From: Sphingomonas spermidinifaciens
GTDB taxonomy: Bacteria; Pseudomonadota; Alphaproteobacteria; Sphingomonadales; Sphingomonadaceae
Length of the DNA: 64,000 nucleotides
Assembly: GCF_002351485.1 (NCBI RefSeq)
Contig: NZ_NWMW01000002.1
Span: 248,001 to 312,000, forward strand
Reading direction: 5' to 3'
In this document: positions 57,784 through 64,000 of the stretch, piece by piece
How positions within the stretch are numbered: position 1 is the first letter of the stretch
How the letters are laid out: each line of letters opens with the position of its first letter
Program-made: the position numbers and the translations under genes
Notes under the pieces: generated by a model
What the model was told of the DNA's origin: nothing
The model's input: only the letters and a program-made list of their open reading frames with translations
Databases searched by the model: none

Positions 57784-59456
57784 CCGGCTGGCGCGAATGG
57801 GGGCGGCTGGCGCCGTTCCTGCGCCCCTATCGCGGGCGGCTGGCAGTGGTGTTCGCGATCAGCCTGGTCTCCACCGCGCTTGGCCTTGTCCAGCCCTATC
57901 TCTCCGCGCTGCTCGTCGACCGCGCGCTGATCGGGCGCGACATGGAGGCGCTGTGGCAGATCGCCGGGGCGATGATCGCCGCGACGGTGATCGGCTACGC
58001 GGTCAACATCGCCGCGAGCTGGCGCTATGTCCGGCTGTCGGCGGCGATGCTGTTCGATATCCGCGCGGCGCTGCTCGCGCATCTCCAGACGCTGAGCCCC
58101 CGCTTCCATGGCGGCTTCCGCCTTGGCGACCTCGTCTCGCGGCTCAATACCGATGTGGGGGAGGTGCAGCGGGTGGCGGCCGACACGCTGCTCGCGGCGA
58201 TCGGTAACGTCTTCTTCCTGATCGGCTGCGCCGGCATGATGGCGTGGCTCGACTGGCGGCTCTTCCTTGTCGGCACGCTCTTGGTGCCGGTCAGCACGCT
58301 TCTGTTCCTGCGGCTCCAGTCGCGCCTTACCGCCGCGACGCGGGCGATGCGCGAGCGGAGCGCCGACCTCTCCAGCCTTGTCGTCGATCAGGTGATGGGG
58401 ATGCGCACGATCGTCGCGCTGGGCGGCGAGGGGGAGGCGCGGGCGCGCTTCGGCCGCGCGAATGACGGCTTCGTCGCGGCGATGCTCAGGATGCAGATCG
58501 CCTCGTTCCTGTCGGGCGCGCTGCCGGGCACGGTGATGGCGGCGGCGACGGCGGCGGTGGTGCTCTATGGCGGTGCGCGGATCATCGGCGGCGAGATCAG
58601 CGTCGGCACGCTCGTCGCGTTCATGGCCTATCACGCGCGGCTGATGTCGCCGGTGCAGACGCTGGCCGGACTGGTGGGCAGCGTCGTCACGGCGCGCGTT
58701 TCGCTCGGCCGGCTGTTCGAGCTGTTCGACACGCCGCCCGAGGTGGCGGAGCGCGCCGATGCCGCGGCGATGGGGCCGGTGGCGCGCGGCATCGAGTTGT
58801 CGGGCGTCGCCGTCGCGCACGGGCGCGGGCCGGTGCTGTCCGACCTCGACCTGTTTATCCCTGCGGGCGGGATGACCGCGATCCTCGGGCCGAGCGGTGC
58901 GGGCAAGTCGACGCTCGCCGACCTGATCGCGCGTAACCTCGATCCCGATGCCGGCACGGTGCGGGTCGACGGGCGCGATGTGCGCGATCTGCGGCTTGCC
59001 GACCTGCGGCGCGAGGTGCTGCTCGTCGATCAGACGCCCTGGCTGTTCCACGACAGCGTCGCCGCGAACATCGTCTTCGGGCTCGATGCGGTGGACGACG
59101 CGGCGATGACCGCCGCGATCCACGCCGCTGGGCTGAACACGCTGATCGCGCGGCTGCCCGAGGGGCTGGCGACGCGCGTCGGCGAGCGGGGCCTCGCCCT
59201 CTCGGCGGGCGAGCGGCAGCGGGTGGCGCTCGCCCGCGCGATGCTCCGCCGGCCGAGCGTCCTCATCCTCGACGAGCCGAGCTCGGCGCTCGACAGCGCG
59301 ACCGAGGCGCTGGTGGCGCAGCGGCTGCGCGCCGTGCTGCCCGCCGCGACACTGATCGTCATCACCCACAAGCCCGCACTCGCCGCGCTCGCCGATCGCG
59401 TGGTGACGATCGAGGGCGGGCGGGCACGGCTCGCGGCGCTTGATGCCGCCGCCTGA
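57780..59456 (+). CDS. qhpF: ABC transporter QhpF for the modified gamma subunit
   Basis: 558 residues from GTG 57780, overlapping the qhpG stop as GTGA. An exporter-type membrane domain with six helices is followed by an ATPase: Walker A GPSGAGKST, Q-loop LVDQTPWLF, signature LSAGERQRVALARAML, Walker B SVLILDEPSSALDS and His-switch ITHKPAL. In quinohemoprotein operons this transporter is believed to move the cross-linked gamma polypeptide, which has no Sec signal, to the periplasm. It overlaps qhpE by 14 bases. Confidence 0.93.
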   Translation: MTGWREWGRLAPFLRPYRGRLAVVFAISLVSTALGLVQPYLSALLVDRALIGRDMEALWQIAGAMIAATVIGYAVNIAASWRYVRLSAAMLFDIRAALLAHLQTLSPRFHGGFRLGDLVSRLNTDVGEVQRVAADTLLAAIGNVFFLIGCAGMMAWLDWRLFLVGTLLVPVSTLLFLRLQSRLTAATRAMRERSADLSSLVVDQVMGMRTIVALGGEGEARARFGRANDGFVAAMLRMQIASFLSGALPGTVMAAATAAVVLYGGARIIGGEISVGTLVAFMAYHARLMSPVQTLAGLVGSVVTARVSLGRLFELFDTPPEVAERADAAAMGPVARGIELSGVAVAHGRGPVLSDLDLFIPAGGMTAILGPSGAGKSTLADLIARNLDPDAGTVRVDGRDVRDLRLADLRREVLLVDQTPWLFHDSVAANIVFGLDAVDDAAMTAAIHAAGLNTLIARLPEGLATRVGERGLALSAGERQRVALARAMLRRPSVLILDEPSSALDSATEALVAQRLRAVLPAATLIVITHKPALAALADRVVTIEGGRARLAALDAAA

Positions 59457-60108
59457 AACCGTCCGCATCGCGGTGATCGACAGCGGCGTTCATCCCGCGC
59501 ACCCGCATGTCGACGCGCGGCGGCTGCTGCCGGGGGTCGCAGTACATCGAAACGGCGCGATCGCGGCGGACGATACGCTCGACCGGCTCGGCCACGGCAC
59601 GGCGGTGACGGCGGCGATCCAGGAAAAGGCGCCGGGTGCGTGGATCGTCCCCGTGCGCGTGTTCGACGACAAGCTCACCACAACCGCGACCGCGCTGGTC
59701 GCGGCGATCGACTGGTGCGCCGGGGCGGGGGTGGACTTCATCAACCTGAGCCTCGGCACCGCCAACCGGGCACATGCCGAGGCGCTCGCCGAGGCCGTCA
59801 TGCGCGCGGGCATCCCCGTCGTCGCCGCGCGCGAGGCGGGCGGCGTGCCCTGCTGGCCCGGCGCAGGTGACGGCGCGATCGGCGTCGTCGTCGATCCCGA
59901 CTGCCCGCGAGGTGCCTTTCGTCGCCTTGGCCACGGGAGCTACGCGGCCTCGGGCGAGCCCCGGCCAATCCCCGGCGTGCCGGCGCGCGGCAACCTTGCC
60001 GGCATCAGCTTCGCCGTCGCCAACGTGACGGGCCTGCTGGCTCAGGCGCTGGCGAACCCCGCCAGCCGCTCGATCATCCAGAAACAGCCGATCGCGCCGA
60101 CGGCATAG
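59443..60108 (+). CDS. qhpE: Subtilisin-like leader protease QhpE
   Basis: 221 residues, a short S8 serine protease without signal peptide. The triad is Asp13 (AVIDSG), His51 (LGHGTAV) and Ser189 (AGISFAVAN). It is the expected processing enzyme that cuts the gamma-subunit leader after QhpD has made the thioethers. The oxyanion region reads VVAAREAGG rather than the common AAGN. The last 67 bases overlap, antisense, the 3' end of the convergent HupE gene, so the terminal PASRSIIQKQPIAPTA tail is dictated by both genes. Confidence 0.92.
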   Translation: MPPPETVRIAVIDSGVHPAHPHVDARRLLPGVAVHRNGAIAADDTLDRLGHGTAVTAAIQEKAPGAWIVPVRVFDDKLTTTATALVAAIDWCAGAGVDFINLSLGTANRAHAEALAEAVMRAGIPVVAAREAGGVPCWPGAGDGAIGVVVDPDCPRGAFRRLGHGSYAASGEPRPIPGVPARGNLAGISFAVANVTGLLAQALANPASRSIIQKQPIAPTA

Positions 60109-61241
60109 AGCGCGGCGACGCGCGCCGGCACCTCCCAGCGAATGACGCGCAGTCCCGCCAGCGTGGCGAGGATCGCGCCGACGAACACGACCTGCCCAAC
60201 CTCGACGCCGAGATTGAAGAAGACGAGGCTGGCCACCTGCTCGCCCGGCCGGACGCCGAGTTCCTCGAGCGCCGTGGCGAAGCCGAGGCCGTGGAGCAGG
60301 CCGAACAGCGTCACCACCGTCAGCTGCCGCCCCCAGGCAAAGGGCTGCGCGCCGCGCCCGACGAGCAGCGCCTCGCGCGCCATGAACGCGATCGACAGCG
60401 CGATCGCCGCCTCGACCGGCGGGATCGGCAGCCGGACGAGCTCGAAGAAGGCGAGCGCGAGACTCACCGAATGGCCGATAGTGAAGGCGCTGACTAGCCA
60501 GAGCAGCTCCCGCCCGCGCGCGAGGAGCGCAAGGCAGAGGACGAAGGCGAGATGGTCCCAGCCCAGCCAGATGTGCCGGACGCCCTGCGCCAGATATTCG
60601 CGCGCGAGCTGGATCAACGTCCGCGCTTCGCCGCCCGCCTCGCCGATCGGCACTGCGATGCCATTCGCATCGGCGGCAAGGCTCCGGTCGGTGGCGATGC
60701 CGCCCACGCTCGCGGCGAAGCGGCCGCCATCGACCTTCCATGGCGTCTGCACCACGTCGCCGGGCGCCAGCGCGCGGTCGCAGGCGAAGGCATAGGCGAA
60801 GTGCGCGCGCCCCGCTGCCGACTGCCGCGTCATGCCCGTCTGGCGGCAACCCTCGGGCCAGGCGAGCGCCGCGTCCTGCGCCAGCGTCTCGGGCACCGCG
60901 GCGGTCAGTTCGTAGCTGCCGGAGTCCTCGCCCGCGATCAGGGTGAAATCGGCGGCCATGAAGATGTCGGCGCGAGCGGGGGCGGCGAGGCAGACGAGCA
61001 TGAGGAGGGCGGTAAGCAACGTGGTGAAGCTGGCGCCTGCCCTTTTCCCATCCTCCTGAAAACAAGGCGCTGAGGTCGGGGACGCCTTTGAGGGGGGCGC
61101 CGGTTGCCCCGAACGGGCCGACCCGACCGGTTGCAGTGAAGCGGCTTCCCGCTGCCTCAGCTCATCCGGCGAACGAAAGGCCGCAAAGGCCCTCCCTTCC
61201 GGGAAGGGGCGATAAGCGGCAGTCCGTCTACTCCCCCACAT
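60042..61241 (-). CDS. HupE/UreJ family membrane protein 2, start unresolved
   Basis: The open frame spans 399 codons, but the real protein is probably about 335 residues. The mature part begins near ADIFMAADFTLIAGEDSGSYELTA and mirrors HupE copy 1: a periplasmic domain, then GWDHLAFVLCLALLARG, TIGHSVSLALAFF and GLLHGLGFATALEELG. The residues before it (GKRAGASFTTLLTALLMLVCLAAPARA) look like a good signal peptide, but no in-frame ATG with a ribosome site precedes them. An ATG at 61051 directly after AGGAGG is one base out of frame. It follows the second PpiC gene, as in the other pair. Candidate nickel or other metal permease. Confidence 0.75.
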   Translation of the reverse strand: MWGSRRTAAYRPFPEGRAFAAFRSPDELRQREAASLQPVGSARSGQPAPPSKASPTSAPCFQEDGKRAGASFTTLLTALLMLVCLAAPARADIFMAADFTLIAGEDSGSYELTAAVPETLAQDAALAWPEGCRQTGMTRQSAAGRAHFAYAFACDRALAPGDVVQTPWKVDGGRFAASVGGIATDRSLAADANGIAVPIGEAGGEARTLIQLAREYLAQGVRHIWLGWDHLAFVLCLALLARGRELLWLVSAFTIGHSVSLALAFFELVRLPIPPVEAAIALSIAFMAREALLVGRGAQPFAWGRQLTVVTLFGLLHGLGFATALEELGVRPGEQVASLVFFNLGVEVGQVVFVGAILATLAGLRVIRWEVPARVAALYAVGAIGCFWMIERLAGFASA

Positions 61242-62058
61242 CGTACTTCTCTCGAAGCCGCCCCAGCGCCGCGTCGATCGCCCGCGCCGTCTCAGCCATC
61301 ACCAGGTCCTGCCGCACCTGGTCGCGGATCTGGTCGTAGGGGATCAGCGCCGCGGGCAGCGCCTCGCGCTTCTTGACGAAGTGCCAGCCGCGCGGGCTCC
61401 GGATCGGACCCACCCAGCGCCCCGGGGGCGCGGCGTGCAGCGCCTTGACAAAGGGCTGGCCGAAGATGCCGCGCACCATGCTGTCGCCGTAGCGCGGAAA
61501 GTCGCGGCCCAGCCAGAAATCGTCACCCGCAACCGCGCTGCCAACATTCAGGCGTTGCAGCAGCGCGGCGGCGTCGGCCGGCCGCTCGGCGCGGAAGACC
61601 TGCTCGAAACTTGTTCGCGGCTCGCCGCGATAGCGGGAAAGGTTGCTGCTATAATAGTCGACCAGCGCCGCCTCGTCGGGTTCGGCCGGCGCGCCCGCGA
61701 TCAGATAGCGGACCTTGTCGACCAGCCGCTTGCGCGTGTCGGCGTCGGTCAGGTGGAGGTTGCGGTCGATCGCCTCGCGGAACAGCAGTTCCTCCGTCAG
61801 CCAGTCTCGCTTCATCCGCGCGCGATCGGCAGGGCGGGCGTCGCGGCCGGCGAGCGCCTCGAACTCCTCGACCAGCGCGCGTTCGATCTCGGGCGTATAG
61901 GCGACCGGCGGGGTGCGGCGCGCCTCGATCGCGGCATAGGCCACGAACATCGCGATTCCGGCGATCAGGAAAGCGAACAGCGGGTCGCGCAGCAGCCGGC
62001 GGGGCGGCGGCAGCGCCGGCGACCTCCAGCCTTGTCCGGTCATCGTCGCTGCGCGCAT
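61228..62058 (-). CDS. Membrane-anchored parvulin-type peptidyl-prolyl isomerase (PpiC-like) 2
   Basis: 276 residues, a paralogue of the protein at 41445. One N-terminal helix (PLFAFLIAGIAMFVAYAAI) anchors an SurA-like helical segment (RMKRDWLTEELLFREAIDRNLHLTDADTRKRLVDKVRYLIAGAPAEP) and a parvulin-like domain ending GPIRSPRGWHFVKKREALP. The ATG at 62058 has an AAGGGGGCGG ribosome site. It is divergent from urtA, sharing the regulon dyad at 62110-62125. On this strand a -10-like GCTAAC (62082-62087) lies 22 bp from the dyad. Confidence 0.85.
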   Translation of the reverse strand: MRAATMTGQGWRSPALPPPRRLLRDPLFAFLIAGIAMFVAYAAIEARRTPPVAYTPEIERALVEEFEALAGRDARPADRARMKRDWLTEELLFREAIDRNLHLTDADTRKRLVDKVRYLIAGAPAEPDEAALVDYYSSNLSRYRGEPRTSFEQVFRAERPADAAALLQRLNVGSAVAGDDFWLGRDFPRYGDSMVRGIFGQPFVKALHAAPPGRWVGPIRSPRGWHFVKKREALPAALIPYDQIRDQVRQDLVMAETARAIDAALGRLREKYDVGE

Positions 62059-62081
62059 ATCCGCCCCCTTCCGGGCGCGAA

Positions 62082-62152
62082 GTTAGCAGCGCCGCGACCC
62101 CGGCAACGCTACGTCAAATGACGCATACGGGCGCCGCCTGCCCTCCCATAGC
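62082..62152. promoter_or_regulatory. Divergent promoter pair sharing regulon dyad site 3
   Basis: The dyad TACGTCAAATGACGCA (62110-62125) is flanked by a -10-like CATAGC (62147-62152), 21 bp away toward urtA, and by GCTAAC on the minus strand (62082-62087), 22 bp away toward the PpiC gene. One bound activator could serve both directions. Confidence 0.68.
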
Positions 62153-62182
62153 GTCCCGCCGATGATGGGGAGACCGACCGCG

Positions 62183-63397
62183 ATGATCCGTAACAAGCTG
62201 CTTCTGCTCGCCACTTCGGTTGCCGCGGCGGCGCTTTCCGCCTGCTCGGGCGAGGGCGGCGGCGGGGCGGCAGGGTCGGGCGACACGGTGGCGGTCGGCG
62301 TGCTCCAGTCGCTGACCGGCACGATGGCGATCAGCGAGATCACGGTGAAGAATGCCGAGATGCTGGCGATCGAGGAGATCAACGCGGCCGGCGGCGTGCT
62401 CGGCAAGAAGCTCAATGCCGTCGTCGAGGACGGTGCCAGCGACCCCTCGACCTTCGCGCAAAAGGCCTCGAAGCTGATCGAGAGCGACAAGGTGGCGACG
62501 GTGTTCGGCGGCTGGACCTCCGCCAGCCGCAAGGCGATGCTGCCGGTGTTCGAGCGGACCAAGAACCTCCTCTGGTACCCGGTCCAGTTCGAGGGCAACG
62601 AATGTTCGCCCAACATTATGTATTCGGGCGCACAGCCCAACCAGCAGGCGCTGCCCGCGCTCGAATGGGCGGCCGCCCAAGGCTACAAGACCTATTTCCT
62701 GATCGGCTCCGACTACGTCTATCCGCGCACCGCCAATCTCATCCTCAAGAAGCATATCGAAAAGGGCGGGATGCAGGTGCTGGGCGAGAGCTATGTCCCG
62801 CTCGGCGGCACCGATTTCTCGGGCGTGATCGCCAAGCTGAGGCAGGCCAAGCCCGCGATCGTCATTAACACGCTCAACGGCGACAGCAACGTCGCCTTCT
62901 TCAAGCAGCTCGCCGCGGCGGGGCTGGGGCCGAAGGTCCTGCCCGTCATGTCCTTCTCGATCGGCGAGCAGGAAGCGCAGGCGATGGGCGCGCAGCTGGT
63001 CGAGGGGAGCTATGCCGCTTGGAACTATTTCCAGAGCCTGCCCGGCGACGCCAACGCCAAGTTCATCGCGGCCTATCGCAAGAAGTTCGGCGCCGACGCC
63101 GCGATCACCGACCCGATGGTTCACGGCTATCTCGACGTCTATGCCTGGAAGGCGGCGGTCGAGAAGGCCAAGAGCTTCGAGCCCGACGCGGTTCGCAAGG
63201 CCGCGGCATCGCTCGGCGGCTTTCCCACGCCGATGGGAACGGTCAGCTTCGCGGCGAACCAGAGCCTGGTGCAGAAGGCCTATATCGGCCGGCTGAAGGC
63301 CGACGGCCAGTTCGAGATCGTGTCGGACAGCGGCGCCGACATCCCGCCCCAGCCCTATGACGCGCTCGCCTTCCCCGGCAAAACCTGCACGCTTTGA
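62183..63397 (+). CDS. urtA: Urea ABC transporter substrate-binding lipoprotein UrtA
   Basis: About 404 residues from the ATG at 62183 (GGGGAGA ribosome site; ATGs at 62162 and 62165 are also in frame). A lipoprotein signal ends LSAC with lipidated Cys21. The binding domain matches UrtA/FmdD-type proteins: VGVLQSLTGTMAISEITVKNAEMLAIEEINAAGGVLG, VFGGWTSASRKAMLPVFE, LLWYPVQFEGNE, IGSDYVYPRTAN, DPMVHGYLDVYAWKAAVEKA. It captures urea (or short amides) for the UrtBCDE importer, whose first permease gene follows. It fits with the urease and ureohydrolases in this island. Confidence 0.93.
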   Translation: MIRNKLLLLATSVAAAALSACSGEGGGGAAGSGDTVAVGVLQSLTGTMAISEITVKNAEMLAIEEINAAGGVLGKKLNAVVEDGASDPSTFAQKASKLIESDKVATVFGGWTSASRKAMLPVFERTKNLLWYPVQFEGNECSPNIMYSGAQPNQQALPALEWAAAQGYKTYFLIGSDYVYPRTANLILKKHIEKGGMQVLGESYVPLGGTDFSGVIAKLRQAKPAIVINTLNGDSNVAFFKQLAAAGLGPKVLPVMSFSIGEQEAQAMGAQLVEGSYAAWNYFQSLPGDANAKFIAAYRKKFGADAAITDPMVHGYLDVYAWKAAVEKAKSFEPDAVRKAAASLGGFPTPMGTVSFAANQSLVQKAYIGRLKADGQFEIVSDSGADIPPQPYDALAFPGKTCTL

Positions 63398-63424
63398 GGC
63401 GGGCTCGCGCCGTGACCACCAACT

Positions 63425-63461
63425 CGTTCGTGTTGAGCAGGGCTGAACCTGTCGAAGCCCG
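63425..63461. repeat. Dispersed intergenic repeat between urtA and urtB
   Basis: A sequence containing TTCGTGTTGAGCAGGGCTGA and then CTGTCGAAGCCCG. The GTTGAGC...GTCGAAG pattern is a familiar dispersed intergenic element in many proteobacteria, recognised from memory. It separates urtA from urtB by about 100 bp. Confidence 0.5.
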
Positions 63462-63499
63462 TATCGAAGTGCCTGGCTCCGCGCGGACCTAGACCCATC

Positions 63500-64000
63500 A
63501 TGGACCTGTTCCTCAACCAGCTGTTCAACGGCGTCTCGCTCGCCTCGCTCTACCTGCTCGCCTCGCTCGGGCTCGCCCTGTCGTTCGGGCTGATGCGCGT
63601 CATCAACATGGCGCATGGCGAGATGCTGATGCTCGGCGGCTATCTCGCTTGGGCGACGCTGCTCGTGGTGCCGGGCGCGGCGGGCATCCTGATCGCGATG
63701 CCGGTCGCCTTTGTCGGCGCGGCGGCGATGGGCGGGGTGATCCAGACGGTGCTGATCCGCCGCCTGTCGGCGCGGCCGCTCGACACGCTGCTCGCGACCT
63801 GGGGTGTCAGCCTTGTCCTGCAGCAGGCGGCGCGCGACCTGTTCGGGGCGGTGGGGGTGGAGGTGCGCGCACCCGCCTGGCTCGAGGGAAGCGTCGAGCT
63901 TGCCGGCGTCGTCATTCCGACCGCGCGGCTGTTCATCATCGGCGTCGCGGTGGCGGTGCTCGGCGGGCTCGCGCTCATCCTTCTCAAGACGCGGATCGGG
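63500..64000 (+). CDS. urtB: Urea ABC transporter permease UrtB, cut by the window edge
   Basis: The first 167 codons of a LivH/UrtB-type permease; the frame stays open to the end of the window. It starts MDLFLNQLFNGVSLASLYLLASLGLALSFGLMRVINMAHGEMLMLGGYLAW, where the INMAHGE block is the signature of urea and branched-chain amino acid importers. LLATWGVSLVLQQAARDLFG follows. It forms the membrane channel with UrtC. The remaining urtCDE genes should lie just beyond the window. Confidence 0.92.
   Translation, partial: MDLFLNQLFNGVSLASLYLLASLGLALSFGLMRVINMAHGEMLMLGGYLAWATLLVVPGAAGILIAMPVAFVGAAAMGGVIQTVLIRRLSARPLDTLLATWGVSLVLQQAARDLFGAVGVEVRAPAWLEGSVELAGVVIPTARLFIIGVAVAVLGGLALILLKTRIG

Overview
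The window is a high-GC chromosomal segment that looks alphaproteobacterial and most probably sphingomonad. It carries several large TonB-dependent receptors, TPR-sulfotransferases, dense operons joined by ATGA/GTGA overlaps, an Ohr/OhrR pair, a Bfd/Bfr pair, and housekeeping genes (uvrB, purL, a 5'-truncated dihydroorotase) of that flavour. I saw no rRNA, tRNA, CRISPR array, phage or transposase gene.

Positions 1-20,400 are mostly ordinary chromosome. In order they hold a dihydroorotase fragment, an NTF2-like protein, uvrB, a small secreted protein with an MFS transporter, a TonB receptor divergent from a TetR regulator, phaZ with a formate/nitrite-type channel, a flavin-split-barrel stress protein, a DHA2-type exporter, bfr with bfd (bfd is very small), a DUF418 membrane protein with purL, ohrR/ohr with two operators, and a TPR-sulfotransferase.

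Positions 20,400-64,000 form one large nitrogen and amine catabolism island. It contains (a) a TonB receptor followed by a tryptophan-tryptophylquinone (TTQ) amine dehydrogenase cluster in the order B-E-D-A plus a small cytochrome c; (b) a urease operon, ureD-A-B-C-E-F-G, that runs by overlapping start/stop codons into an NCS1-transporter/histidine-kinase/receiver fusion and a LuxR-type response regulator; (c) four exported ureohydrolase-superfamily proteins; (d) a MauD-like thioredoxin and a two-subunit molybdenum hydroxylase; (e) two parvulin (PpiC) plus HupE/UreJ pairs, one followed by a TPR-sulfotransferase; (f) a second TonB receptor; (g) a complete quinohemoprotein amine dehydrogenase operon in the order A-D-C-B-G-F-E, with every cysteine tryptophylquinone (CTQ) and thioether residue intact in the gamma subunit; and (h) the start of a urea ABC transporter, urtA-urtB.

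The parts fit one pathway, which is my inference. Guanidino compounds or polyamine-like substrates enter through the TonB receptors. Exported ureohydrolases split off urea. The amine part is oxidised in the periplasm by the TTQ and CTQ dehydrogenases, and the aldehydes by the Tat-exported molybdenum enzyme. Urea is taken up by Urt and hydrolysed by urease, with HupE/UreJ proteins as possible nickel permeases.

The most interesting signal is a 16-bp dyad, TACGTCA-NN-TGACGTA or a degenerate form of it, found nine times and only in front of genes of this island. In seven promoter directions a -10-like hexamer lies 20-23 bp beyond the dyad, which places its centre near -41.5, the position of a class II activator. 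The NCS1-kinase/LuxR pair encoded at the end of the urease operon is the obvious candidate to read this site.
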